64,000 nt of DNA from Zychaea mexicana (taxonomy: Eukaryota; Mucoromycota; Mucoromycetes; Mucorales; Lichtheimiaceae). The position numbers and the translations under genes were made by a program. The stretch is from contig NW_026516684.1 of the NCBI RefSeq assembly GCF_025766255.1, positions 310,001 through 374,000 of the forward strand. The letters run 5' to 3'. This document shows, piece after piece, positions 23,001-34,538 of the stretch (the stretch's first letter is position 1; each line of letters starts with the position of its first letter). The notes under the pieces are model-generated. The model was given only the letters and a program-made list of their open reading frames with translations, was not told the DNA's origin and did not search any database.

Positions 23001-25030
23001 CAGTCAAACACACTAGGTGCTCAAAGGCCAGACAGGTCTCACCCTAATTCAGTTGGAATTCAAGTGCAGGGCAATAAAAGGTGCCTAGAAAGTACCGGTA
23101 CGATTCGTTTATGCGAATGCCCACTATGCACTATAGATTGAACTCGGGAATAGATACAGAATCATATATGAATTAGTGATGAGAAAGAGTGTGTAGTGAA
23201 TGAGATAGATTTACGTACCAATAAACCTAGTATCCGATACACGAGAGGCACCTTGCTCGCATGCAGCACCCGAATTTATCTGTGGCACTACATACTTCCC
23301 ACTCCCAGCAGTCAAGCACTCTCGGTGCCCAAAGGCCAGACAGGTCTCACCCTAATTCAGTTGGAATTCAAGTGCAGGGCAATAAAAGGTGCCTAGAAAG
23401 TACCGGTACAATCTTTTGGGAGGACACCCCGTTCGCATGCAGCACCCGAATTTATCTGTGGCACTACATACTTCCCACTCCCAGCAGTCAAACACACTAG
23501 GTGCTCAAAGGCCAGACAGGTCTCACCCTAATTCAGTTGGAATTCAAGTGCAGGGCAATAAAAGGTGCCTAGAAAGTACCGGTACGATTCGTTTTTGCGA
23601 ATACCCACTATGCACTATAGATTGAACTCGGGAATAGATACAGAATCATATATGAATTAGTGATGAGAAAGAGTGTGTAGTGAATGAGATAGATTTACGT
23701 ACCAATAAACCTAGTATCCGATACACGAGAGGCACCTTGCTCGCATGCAGCACCCGAATTTATCTGTGGCACTACATACTTCCCACTCCCAGCAGTCAAG
23801 CACTCTCGGTGCCCAAAGGCCAGACAGGTCTCACCCTAATTCAGTTGGAATTCAAGTGCAGGGCAATAAAAGGTGCCTAGAAAGTACCGGTACAATCTTT
23901 TGGGAGGACACCCCGTTCGCATGCAGCACCCGAATTTATCTGTGGCACTACATACTTCCCACTCCCAGCAGTCAAACACACTAGGTGCCCAAAGGCCAGA
24001 CAGGTCTCACCCTAATTCAGTTGGAATTCAAGTGCAGGGCAATAAAAGGTGCCTAGAAAGTACCGGTACAATCTTTTGGGAGGACACCCCGTTCGCATGC
24101 AGCACCCGAATTTATCTGTGGCACTACATACTTCCCACTCCCAGCAGTCAAGCACTCTCGGTGCCCAAAGGCCAGACAGGTCTCACCCTAATTCAGTTGG
24201 AATTCAAGTGCAGGGCAATAAAAGGTGCCTAGAAAGTACCGGTACAATCTTTTGGGAGGACACCCCGTTCGCATGCAGCACCCGAATTTATCTGTGGCAC
24301 TACATACTTCCCACTCCCAGCAGTCAGGCACTCTTGGTGCCCAAAGGCCAGACAGGTCTCACCCTAATTCAGTTGGAATTCAAGTGCAGGGCAATAAAAG
24401 GTGCCTAGAAAGTACCGGTACGATTCGTTTTTGCGAATACCCACTATGCACTATAGATTGAACTCGGGAATAGATACAGAATCATATATGAATTAGTGAT
24501 GAGAAAGAGTGTGTAGTGAATGAGATAGATTTACGTACCAATAAACCTAGTATCCGATACACGAGAGGCACCTTGCTCGCATGCAGCACCCGAATTTATC
24601 TGTGGCACTACATACTTCCCACTCCCAGCAGTCAAGCACTCTCGGTGCCCAAAGGCCAGACAGGTCTCACCCTAATTCAGTTGGAATTCAAGTGCAGGGC
24701 AATAAAAGGTGCCTAGAAAGTACCGGTACAATCTTTTGGGAGGACACCCCGTTCGCATGCAGCACCCGAATTTATCTGTGGCACTACATACTTCCCACTC
24801 CCAGCAGTCAAGCACACTAGGTGCCCAAAGGCCAGACAGGTCTCACCCTAATTCAGTTGGAATTCAAGTGCAGGGCAATAAAAGGTGCCTAGAAAGTACC
24901 GGTACGATTCGCTTGAACGAATTCACACTATTCAATGGACTCGGGAATAGATACAAATTCATACATGAATTAGTAAAAAGAAAAAATTTGTAGAGAATGA
25001 GATAGAATTACGTACCAATAAATTTGGTGT
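17090..25030 (+). repeat. Satellite array with 176-bp subunits and 132-bp spacers
   Basis: The core (about 17,393-24,915) contains about 33 copies of a 176-bp subunit (begins near TTCGCATGCAGCACCCGAAT, ends AAAGTACCGGTAC) and 13 copies of a 132-bp spacer (contains ACTCGGGAATAGATACAGAA). Most higher-order units are spacer plus two subunits, 484 bp. Spacer-to-spacer distances of 660, 836 and 1,012 bp show units with three, four and five subunits. Subunits fall into types by a few bases after CCCAGCAGTCA: AGCACTCTCGG, AACACACTAGG and GGCACTCTTGG. Degenerate copies flank both sides (17,090-17,390 and 24,905-25,030). Short frames inside are by-products of the repeat; 176 is not a multiple of three and frames close at every spacer. 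Confidence 0.95.
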
Positions 25031-26890
25031 CAAGTATTGCAATCATGACATTTACGTTCATCAAAAGATAGCTCCCGGGCAACCGTATGAATGTCTCAAG
25101 ATGGGCATTCTTTGTGCCATCCGCCCGTTTAATCTATCACTGCTTGTTGCAGCCGACTTAGCAATCAAATGTTATGGAATTGTTTGGCTAACATAAGAAA
25201 ATGTTAAAAAGAATTGACACAACGCATTTGTTGTAAAAAAACGTGACATGTTAGCAAAATGAAATAGAATAGAATACTGAAGCTTTCCAAACGATAGAGA
25301 AGGAGTAATTCTCTTGTTTAAAACATACTTTCGAAAGGTGATTGATTCGATCCAAAAGAAAAGGGAAAGTGTTTTAAAAAAAGGTGATAGATAAGCGGTC
25401 TTTCAGATTTGTTGTTGGATGAGCAGTTGCCTTAATAAAAAACCGGTCAGCAATGCTGTAGCTTTACTCTGTCACGAGTCCAATTTGCCACTAGACTTTA
25501 ATGTTTTTGTAACTTTGCAAAGGCTTTGAATAATAAAGAATACAACAGTATTCTTTGTACACAGTGAGACGCAAAGCAGCGTATCTTATTCCGATCCCCA
25601 AAGAATAAAACCATGACTCTCATATGAAAAGATTACCCAATGAGTTCCTTTTTCACCCCTGCTATTCATCCTAGCCTCAGAGGCACTGCTGCTGCAGGCG
25701 ATATTGGCTACCTCTACGATCCGTGGTTTCGGAATTGGATGCGCCCTGGCGCTGTGACCACGCCACCGTGGTTTTAAAGTGCTTGCATATGCCGACAGCC
25801 AGAAGAACTCCGCGTCCTCCTGAGAGTTTGCTGTTTCCCTGTGCGGAAAGCAACAGACTGCGTGGATGACAGCACTGCAACTCGCAGATATTACTGCATC
25901 ATGCCTCTTGTTCAAGCCCTGTGTGATAGTTACGGGTGAAACCAAGTAACGTTAATTAATAGATACTGCTTTGGGTAATATGCATATAAGAAATAGGGGG
26001 ATATACTGTTAAGGGAGGTACTACTGATTGGAGGTTCGGAGGTTGGGGGAGGGCTGCGGCTACTAGCCCCTGCTATCTATCGAGTATCTGACACGAATAA
26101 AAGAAAGGATTATGTACTCTGCACGTCCAAATTATTTTTCAACGCTCGTTATCGATACAAGGTCGAGGCTTAGCCGCCAACTCTTTGCGCTTAAACAAAG
26201 CATGGTGCCAAAAGTACCTTTTCCACATGTCAGCTTTGCGACCTCGCCCACGACAGCAAGGTGGCCTGGGCTATGCTGGACACAGTGTTGCAGCATTCTA
26301 CCTTACATATTCCGCGGGCTATTACTTCTTACTTGACCGATGAACGCGGTTCTTTCACCCGCTCCTGTCTCCGTTCTTTCTCGCATTCATCATCGGCTAT
26401 CTATCCGCTGCTCGTTCCAGGCAACCGCGCTTTTTCACTTATAACCTTTGGCTGCTTTTCTCTTTGTTCCGTGCCGCCGATGCACTCGAGATTATCAAAA
26501 ACCTGTTTTTCGTGTATCCCAGTAACCGAAAAAGGGACCGTGCATCTCATTGCTTTATGATGGTGTATATAATAAATAATAATAGTGAGACAACAGGACA
26601 CATTGAGAGTCATACATACTATGAAATATCTACTATAGATATAGAAAGTTATCAATAGGCAACTGCTATTCGTGAATGATTGTCAACTATAATAATGATA
26701 ATAATAATAATGTCAATGAATATACGAACGCTCGCTTTACCCGTGTCTTCAGATCACATGTCTTCAGTTCAAGAACAGTGTGTAAAAGTAAGGTAGCCAA
26801 ATCTGGTATACAAATCCGCAGCAAGCAAAGATCCGATGCTGTTTGCAAAATATATAAAATGTCTTGAGTGTTTTCCTCTACTGTATCTTT
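25031..26890. other. No gene recognised
   Basis: The stretch between the satellite and the minisatellite holds only short frames on both strands, the longest about 119 codons at 25,586-25,945 (minus) with no recognisable motif. A (TAA)n-like low-complexity patch occurs near 26,690-26,712. Confidence 0.4.
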
Positions 26891-27130
26891 CTTGTTACCT
26901 TGGCAATCAACCTCTTCTTCTTCTACCTTGTTACCTTGCCAATCAACCTCGTCTTCTTCTACCTTGTTACCTTGCCAATCAACCTCTTCTTCTTCTATCT
27001 TGTTACCTTGGCAATCAACCTCTTCTTCTTCTATCTTGTTACCTTGGCAATCAACCTCTTCTTCTTCTACCTTGTTACCTTGGCAATCAACCTCTTCTTC
27101 TTCTACCTTGTTACCTTGCCAATAAACCTC
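26891..27130 (+). repeat. 36-bp minisatellite, about seven copies
   Basis: The unit CTTGTTACCTTGGCAATCAA followed by CCTCTTCTTCTTCTAC repeats at 36-bp intervals from 26,891 with a G/C alternation at the GGCAAT/GCCAAT position. As 36 is divisible by three, three forward frames and one reverse frame stay open; the reverse frame encodes a 12-residue unit VDCQGNKVEEEE. It is followed by an ACTC-rich low-complexity stretch (27,145-27,220). It lies immediately upstream of the PD-(D/E)XK-like gene, so it sits in that gene's promoter or 5' leader. Confidence 0.85.
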
Positions 27131-27266
27131 ATATTTCTCTCTATCCGTCACTTACTCACTCAGCTACTCACCCACTCACTCAGCTACTCACCCACTCACT
27201 CACTCACTCACTCGCTCGCTTTCTCACTGTACTTTGCATCATTTCTTCTTTCTCTTTCATTGTACC

Positions 27267-29557
27267 ATGTCTTCCGAACCGAGATCAAGCTCCTCATTGT
27301 ACCTAGGCAACAGCGAAAAAAAATGTAGGTATTAGTTACGAGGTGTTTATGACATTTGATTGCTCAACAACCGTACTTTTTTTTTGCCCTCAATAGCTGT
27401 CTCTTATTGGAATAAAGATCTCAGTCAATGGGATTTAACCGATTTTGACATGGAATATGTGAAACACCATCCAAGTGCCACTAAGGCGGAAGCCCATGAC
27501 TCCCTTGCCAAAGAAATCAAGTACATGAAAAAAAGCAATGCCACTAATAAATTTGTTCTTGACAAATTAGGCTCTTTAAAAAGGAAATTAGCTGTAAGTA
27601 ATAGCATCACTGTGCATAATGATAAACTGGTGTCCATAGTCTTAATATGAACATGCTTATCTATATATTTGTATACCACCAGAAATCAAAAAGTGACAAA
27701 GCGAACAAGTACTTCTGGAAGAATTGCAAAGAGGCTGTTTGTACTTCTGCAGTTGACGAGAGAGTCGCAAGTTATAAAGCGGAAGTTGGGGTGAGCAGGT
27801 GTTTGGCATTAGCCATCGAAAAGCGAGCAAAGGAATTGAAGTTGGCGTAGTGAGTAACTATTATTCTAAGATTATTGTAACGTCAATAAAAGGCTTGTTA
27901 CTCTATAGTAACCATTACTTTCTTATAGTCCCAAGCGTGCTCATGATGCAGTAGAAGCATACAGTGACGATGAAAATAGTGATGCAGGTAGCATGTCAAG
28001 TGGCGAATATCGCTCCCGCCGCCCAAAAAAACAACAGGGGAACCAAAAGAAAGGCGTGAAGCCCGTCACAAGAACCATAGCACTTACTGACTCTGATGCA
28101 AAGGTACAAAGTTATTTTCTGTATGCCTCCTTCGGTGAACCTTTAATTAAAACTATTTTACGTTTGAATTGTCTAGTGGAAAATTGAGGGAGTCAATTGG
28201 TCTGAACAATTACTTAAAGTCCGTGTTGAATCAGAAAAAAAGGCTAAGAAGGGCTTGAACTTGCCTGATTTTCGTGAATTGTAAGTCTCTTTGAATTTGT
28301 ATATGTGTATAATTTGTTGATCTAGCTAACGTTTTACTTGCAGGTCGTTGAACTATGTTTTCCTTTTTTCGAAAATCATGAACCAATCAGTCACACGTCG
28401 TTTCGGTTCTGAAAGTCATGAATCGGTGTGGGGTAGCTTACCCTTGATCAACAAATTGACGTTGTCTGCAAAAGCAGCATCATGGACAAAGAAGATGTTG
28501 AACATGGTCAGTATTGAGAGTCATAGATTTCCTTGGTTGTAAAGTCTAGAATAAAAACTAACAATAGCATCATATTCATCAATATGCATATAGGCTACCA
28601 CTGCCACTCCCAAACCCAACTTACGAGACTTTAAGAAGGCTACTTCTAAATGGATGGTTGAAGCATGTGACGATGATGATGATGAATTACTTGTTTTTGG
28701 CGATCTTCTACATCGATCGTAAGTATTTTATCGCTAAACAGTTGAACTTGAGCTGATTAAATTTACTACTGTAATAGTGTTCCTCGCTTATTGTCTGCCA
28801 CCATTTCGGAGACAGTCGAAGACACTTTTGTATATAACACTGTATCCGATATGCTAAACGTTGTATTCGGAGAAGATCAGAAGTTGTTGCATGAATGGTA
28901 AATATATTTTGTACAAATCTGTCATTGTGTTTTACTTTTAGTGGTATCCATATAATAACGTTTTTTTTTCTATCGCAAGGGTAAACAAAAAGTTGCCCGA
29001 CACTGAAGCAAATATAACGATGAAGCCCGATTTCGTGGCAGCAACCAAGCCAGCAAAAAGAACAGTATACCTGTTCAGCGTCGAAATCAAACCGTCCAGG
29101 AGAACCTCAGACGATGACATCTGTGAAGATCGAGTCAAGTTGGGCAATCAAATGAAGACGATGATGCAAACATTAGAATCATTTCATATCGAAAATGCGC
29201 AAACAATTGGTTTGCTCATACAAGGTAATATAATTGGGCATATTTTGAGTACAATGTTTACACTTGATATTAATTCAAACAATAGGTTATGACTGTACAT
29301 TATACTTGATGGATAATGTATATAAACCCATCTACCGAATGATTGAAATGTACTCGTTTTCATTACCAAAAACAATCGAAGAGATTAGTGTGCTAGAGCA
29401 CGCAGTCGAATGCTTGCTCTCTTGCAAGGTATGAAGTGATTACACGTTCGCATGCATATGATAAAGATAAAGTATAACTAATCACCGAATATGTATTATT
29501 TAGGCGGTGGTTGAACGAAATGCCAACGAAGTGGAAAAGCATTTTACTTTTGAATAA
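27267..29557 (+). CDS. Putative PD-(D/E)XK-fold protein, intact copy
   Basis: Eleven exons join in frame: 27,267-27,324, 27,397-27,593, 27,683-27,849, 27,929-28,103, 28,177-28,280, 28,344-28,506, 28,594-28,718, 28,778-28,897, 28,980-29,224, 29,286-29,428 and 29,504-29,557, giving 516 residues. The start MSSEPRSSSS precedes a Lys-rich coiled region. Residues about 130-175 are an acidic then basic linker (SDDENSDAGS, RRPKKQQGNQKKGVK) that may be a nuclear localisation signal. The C-terminal third shows a nuclease-fold pattern: a helix with ETVEDTFVYNTVSDML, KPDF, then VYLFSVEIKP (D…E-x-K), a helix KLGNQMKTMMQTL, and strands IGLLIQGYDCTLYLM. Nuclease activity is inference from motif order. Broken paralogs lie at 56,111-58,890 and 62,316-64,000. 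The gene may belong to an expanded Mucoromycota family or be transposon-related; no named family was matched. Confidence 0.7.
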
Positions 29558-29929
29558 ATGAAGTATCAAAACAACATGAATTCGCGTTTCTTTTCTTTAC
29601 ATCAGTCCCAGTAGATATGAACGTCGCAAGCTGATAAAAACCAATGTCGCTTGGCAGCAAACTTAATCAAATGCCGCAGTTTTTGATATTGACGTCGCCT
29701 GTTTTTAGGAGCAACATTGCGAATGTTGCATTAAGCTGTCAAATGAAGACCATTTGGACATTTTTTATAAAGTTTCGATAATTGAATTATAATTGATACC
29801 TTTATACTTACGATTTTCCTCTCATTGTATGATTAATTACCCGTTGCGGTCATGAGCTTGCAGGTTCTCTTTTCTAAGACGTTTACAGTATCGATACATC
29901 CATGTAATTGATAAGGTCTTTGCTGTAAG

Positions 29930-30470
29930 AATCGTTGGCGTTAAATCTTGCTCTTTGCAACAGACCAATATTGTTCTATTGGGTTATATAAGCTCAGGAG
30001 AGTATAGAGGAAGATACGCACATCGATATCCACGATGATACTCAACATATTCTGCAACATCATTGGAAGAGTGTATCGGGGCGTTGTCCATAATCCAATA
30101 ATGACCTTTCATATGTGGATGTTTATCGATTTCATCTAATGTTTCTTCCAAAAAGCTGATGTACAGTAGTGACCTGTAACAGTTCCAGTGCTCAGAATTC
30201 CAGATTCTTGAGCGGCCTTTCTATTTTTACTAGGACTAGGTATTCTCACACTAAATTTGAGTAAACCTGAAGCAGAGATGGCTTCTACTTTTTGCTCTTG
30301 TAGTTGGTACAGTTACAACAGCAGGAGTGCCCACTGTTGACCAAGCTCTTGTACGTTTCTTGTTTATATGAAATGATGTATCATCAAGAACTACGCAGTT
30401 AGTGAAGAAATTATCATATTATCTGCTTCATCCTATTCTTGGACACGATCATGAAGAGCATTCATTATCT
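29930..30470 (-). pseudogene. Decayed IS630/Tc1-like DDE transposase
   Basis: In shifting minus-strand frames the following are readable: NCVVLDDTSFHINKKRTRAW (first catalytic Asp region), a SGILSTGTVTGHY-like segment, HYWIMDNAPIHSSNDVAEYV (second Asp) and, after a further frame break, NPIEQYW (catalytic Glu). This order and spacing is that of IS630/Tc1-mariner-type transposases found widely in fungi. At least three frameshifts or stops interrupt it. No terminal inverted repeats were identified. A short frame at 30,592-30,810 on the same strand could be its decayed N-terminal part, but shows no recognisable helix-turn-helix. Confidence 0.7.
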
Positions 30471-30810
30471 GGACTATACAGTTGAGGGCTTTGATTTGAG
30501 GTATTTAACACTCATATGAATGGCAAAGACTATCGCTGGATAAAGTTCATAAGGCCGCTTTCTGTGATGTGATCATATATAATGAATTGCTTCATTCATA
30601 TCCCACAACCTTTTTATTGGCCCTTTTTATTTTGCAAAAGAGACCCATACATCTATAGTCATCTATCGTTATAAAACCTTGTTCGACAGGAAGCGTTAAA
30701 AGCTTCTTATCATCGACCGTGTCTTGTTGCACAGTGATTTCTTCGGTACTTCTTTCCACTTGTTGGAGAGTGAGGTCTTTATATGTTTGATTGTGGTAGC
30801 CGAGGCTCAA

Positions 30811-32001
30811 TATTGCTACTATGTAGGCACATACGTAGTAGGCTCTACACTATTGCATTAAAGTGGGTGAAGAATCAGCATGAAATGTCAACTTGCGCTG
30901 ATTGTAAACCACAGCGCTAATACACACAGCAGAGACACCACATCTTCTTTTGTGGGTGTATTGATGTTATTGTACTACATTTTTTGGAGACTTGGAATAA
31001 AAATAAAAGGTCGTGGTTAGTAAGTAGAAGTGACATACTCGTGCGAGCAGTTCAGTTTTGAAGGCCTTAACAAAATAACGAGAGATGGTACGACTGTTAA
31101 CATTGGGGATCCAAAAACCTGTATAGTGACCTTGCCTTCATCTGAGCGTATGCATATGTGATAAAAGTTAACAGCAGATAATGATTATGAGGCGTAGTCT
31201 CACTCTAACATGAGCATTCGCTCAGCATCAAGTACATTAACTACCTTGAAATAAATCATCGCAGGAAGGAAGTTGACTCAAATCAAAAAATTGCTAAGCT
31301 TAAATCATTACGGAGCAAATGCAATTATTTCTTCGTCACCACCTTAGCCGGCAATGTCTTGTTATGCCTACTTGTCGGTAAATGCTCGTACTATCAGTAA
31401 GCATATTATCAATTCGCATTGTATCTGAGCCTCAATTTACTTTGCCTGACTATTCTTTAAACCTACCTCACGAATAGGATCTTGAAGAGCGGTTTCCAGA
31501 GTCCAAAGATGCTGGTTCAGTAGACCTTGTGTTGCTATAGATATCCTAGATTTATGCATCTCACGCTATTCTCGCCTTGGCGTCCGCATCATATTCCTTT
31601 TCTTTTGGCTCCATCCATCCTTGCCGTTGTGCCACTTCTTTTTTGTTTGCGTTGCTGACATCAACATTTACGTGAGTCTGTTTCTCGTACACCGCATTGC
31701 CTGTTGACCATCGCAGAACTTTCACTTGCTTACACACTTCTAGCAGACTCGTACAGAAATGTTTTTTTTTCCAAGCGCAGTGCTTCTTTTAGACATTAAA
31801 AAAACCCAAAAAGGTTAAAACGTAAGCCTCTTGGGAAAAAGAAAATTGCGCTGTTCCAGGAATTGACAGTTCCCACACCATAGATAAGCGCTCTTATCGG
31901 ACTTGGCGAGGAAAATCAGGAAAAGATACCCGAAGCGGGGAATATCCAATTATAACCCCTCCTTCCCCTTTCTCTCTCGCTTAATCTATTCCCACCCTCG
32001 A
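30811..32001. other. Intergenic, no gene recognised
   Basis: No frame longer than 60 codons with a plausible motif was found between the transposase remnant and ureD. The upstream region of ureD (31,700-32,000) must contain its promoter. The frame of ureD extends upstream of the chosen ATG to 31,903 but only from a TTG codon. Confidence 0.4.
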
Positions 32002-32910
32002 ATGCTCAAGTCGTTTGCCACTGAAAGCGAGCCGGGCAAAGGAATTCTAGTATGCCAATGTCGTGATAACCGGACCCAATTCTCGCGTATCCACGCTCAA
32101 TATCCGCTCAAATTCATCCCTACGAAAGCGCACGCCGAGCGTCTTGCTGCTGTGTATATGCTGAGCTATGGCGGCGGTATTGTCAGCGGCGATCTGTTCG
32201 ACATTAGCCTGACCGTTGAAGAAAGAGCCATTCTGCTGCTCATGACCCAGGGCAACACCAAAGTCTTTAAAGATGGCTACAGCAAACGAGCAACAACGGC
32301 TGGTCCGTCGTCGATCCAATACATTGTCAGCCACGTCCACATCAATGCGACCTTACTCGTACTTCCTGATCCAGTCACCTCATTCAAAAACTCATCATTT
32401 TCATCTCGACAAACATTTAATCTCGCTGACGACAGCTCACGGCTAGTCCTTTTGGACTGGTTTACTAGTGGTCGACTGACACGCGGTGAAAAATGGTCGT
32501 TTAAACACTATAGCAGCAAGATTGATGTTCGTCTGGCCGACAAGTTGATTCTGCGTGATCACATGGTGCTGGATGACGACGAAAATACCGATAAAAAAAG
32601 TATCATCAATGAAAAAACGAGCTATGCAGATCGACTGTCGCCATACACATGTTTTGCGACACTGGTGGTAGTTGGTGTTGAAACTGCGATACGAACGATC
32701 GAACGAAAGGCACAAAAACGATTGATGGCGACGATGAGACCTCGTGATATGCTGTGGTCGGCAAGTCCATTTTTGAAGGGCAAAGGCATGTTGGTGCGAG
32801 TTGCAGGTGTGACGACCGAGCAAGTCCGGGACTTTGTCAAGCTTGAATGTCTTGGTGATGGATTGACGGAGTATATTGGCGACGGCATGTTTGCAAAGGT
32901 CCTCATGTAA
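32002..32910 (+). CDS. ureD: Urease accessory protein UreD
   Basis: A single-exon frame of 302 codons from ATG 32,002 (MLKSFATESEPGKG). It shows the UreD/UreH family landmarks: the early QYPLKFIP segment, YMLSYGGGIVSGD (the conserved glycine-rich block), a TQGNTKVFK block, LLVLPDPV, and LLDWFTSGR with the nearby RGEKWSF. UreD acts with UreF and UreG as the scaffold that loads nickel into apo-urease in the cytosol, allowing urea hydrolysis. Length is in the usual range (about 270-330). The frame is open 33 codons further upstream but without ATG, so 32,002 is the natural start. No urease structural or other accessory gene lies nearby, as expected in a fungus where these are dispersed. Confidence 0.9.
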   Translation: MLKSFATESEPGKGILVCQCRDNRTQFSRIHAQYPLKFIPTKAHAERLAAVYMLSYGGGIVSGDLFDISLTVEERAILLLMTQGNTKVFKDGYSKRATTAGPSSIQYIVSHVHINATLLVLPDPVTSFKNSSFSSRQTFNLADDSSRLVLLDWFTSGRLTRGEKWSFKHYSSKIDVRLADKLILRDHMVLDDDENTDKKSIINEKTSYADRLSPYTCFATLVVVGVETAIRTIERKAQKRLMATMRPRDMLWSASPFLKGKGMLVRVAGVTTEQVRDFVKLECLGDGLTEYIGDGMFAKVLM

Positions 32911-34538
32911 ACTGCATTCATTTTATTGTATAATTACGCACATTTCCTTCCCCCTCCTTTTTTTTTTTGCTCTTTGTACTTTATAATTGCTGGATGGGAA
33001 ATATAAGTAAAAAAAGATGGAGAGAGCATTAGACATTAAACAAGTATAAACTGTCCGTCAAGTAGTTTTCATTCGCCGGAAGCACCTTCTATTCTGTTTT
33101 AAAAGCAACACTTGGCAGAAGCATAATTTATTTCTGTCCATTCCGCTTAGTCTACTATGCACTTGTTGATCTGTTACTGCCTAACAATAGAGGAGGTGAA
33201 CAATGAGCACGGAACACGTATCAGGTAATGCACCTTATGACCGTTCTCGCAGGTGGTATCATAACTGTAGCACAAAAAGAGGTAACCACGCAGCATTGCC
33301 TATTAAAAGGAATGGTTATGCTTTAGATACTAATTGCTTATTTGCTTGATCTGATTGCGCATAAAACATCTCTCCGATAATAGACCTTTGTTAAAGTATT
33401 TTGCGGCTCCTTGTGCTCGCATATTACATCTCACGTATCAGTTATTAATGAGCCGCTCGAACCAAAGCCCTGCAGGTTCGACACGAAACGAAGCGGAACG
33501 ACTCAATACCGGAAGTACGAAGGTGACAAAGATGCGCCGGCATGTTTATAATGATCATGTTCAGTTGTCTGCTGGGAAGATGCATATATCTACCTTTGTA
33601 AAGTCCACCAATCTGTATAATATGTTTGTCAGCTGAGATGTTAACACGCCATTGTTTCCTTTTATCAGGGATCGGCTCGACTGCAGGAAGTTGATGGATG
33701 CTCGCCTTCGTGCTTACTTATAAATATGTGGAGCTCTACTCAGCGTAGGGCTAGCCATACAACCCTCCGGAACATCACTTGGCTAGCCCAACCGCATATT
33801 TACAATCACAAGAGCAAATTTTTGAAAGGAATTGCCTGTACGTTCCGGTCATCAAAACCTGGTCACTTGTGGATACCTTTCACCTGTCAGAGAATAGGTG
33901 CGGTTTGATGGGTTGCCACTCCAGTGTTTTAAGAAACAACATGGTTGCGGGTAAGACCGGTTCAGTCCCTGACTTAAATGTCAAGGCTGCATATCGACCG
34001 TTTCGGTTTGGAAACCGATGAAAAATGGGTTTTAATAGCTCTTTCTCACCATCGAGTGAATTACGGTCCTTAGCGAAAAGGAAAGATTACAATAGAAAAG
34101 CACACAGACCACACACCCCATGACGCGTTGTCAAACTGAATCAGATACAAGTATCGACAGCAGGAAGGAAATGACATCAACTGCTAAGTGGTTTGGATAA
34201 CCGTGCCAATTAGAAAATGGACCTGATATCATAAATTGTGTACAAGAATAATCTCCCAAACATGCCTAACACAACATACCGAAGCCATTTCGCATGATTA
34301 TAGCTTGGATAATGGAGAAAAATCTATGATGACTAACCACTTTCTCTATTATACGTACTTTGTTTGAATGCCCGAATTGGCTGTTAATGCCATTTATTTT
34401 CACAAAATGACAAGCTTAACTTACTACAACGACCTGTTATTTTCTTTATATTGCTCTGCAATTAGTGTGAGTAAGTATATGTATGTATGTATGTATGAGA
34501 AGAGGTTATATTACTAGTACGGAAGGTACCAACTACAG
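32911..34538. other. Intergenic, no gene recognised
   Basis: Contains short frames only (for example 33,355-33,636 and 33,779-34,021 on the plus strand) with no recognisable motif and a short ATGT microsatellite near 34,478-34,497. The UreD and Erf2-like genes converge here, so both 3' ends and terminators must lie within it. Confidence 0.4.

Noticed and set aside
17390..24990. Dozens of 66-119-codon open frames in the satellite (starting MNEIDL, MQHPNL, MPRKYR)
   Set aside because: They are the same repeat read in phase-shifted copies; the subunit length is not a multiple of three, frames end at every spacer, and there is no codon-level constraint.
17390..24990. CRISPR-like array (regular repeats and spacers)
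   Set aside because: The spacers are identical to each other and far too long, the setting is a spliced eukaryotic genome, and no cas-like genes occur.
31903..32001. Longer UreD start
   Set aside because: The frame is open but begins with TTG and has no ATG before 32,002; fungal initiation at TTG is not expected and the family N-terminus fits the ATG at 32,002.
33720..33800. Possible tRNA or structured RNA (GGCTAGCC recurring near 33,750 and 33,780)
   Set aside because: The inverted GGCTAGCC copies make a hairpin, but there is no tRNA A/B box or cloverleaf and no recognised RNA family.
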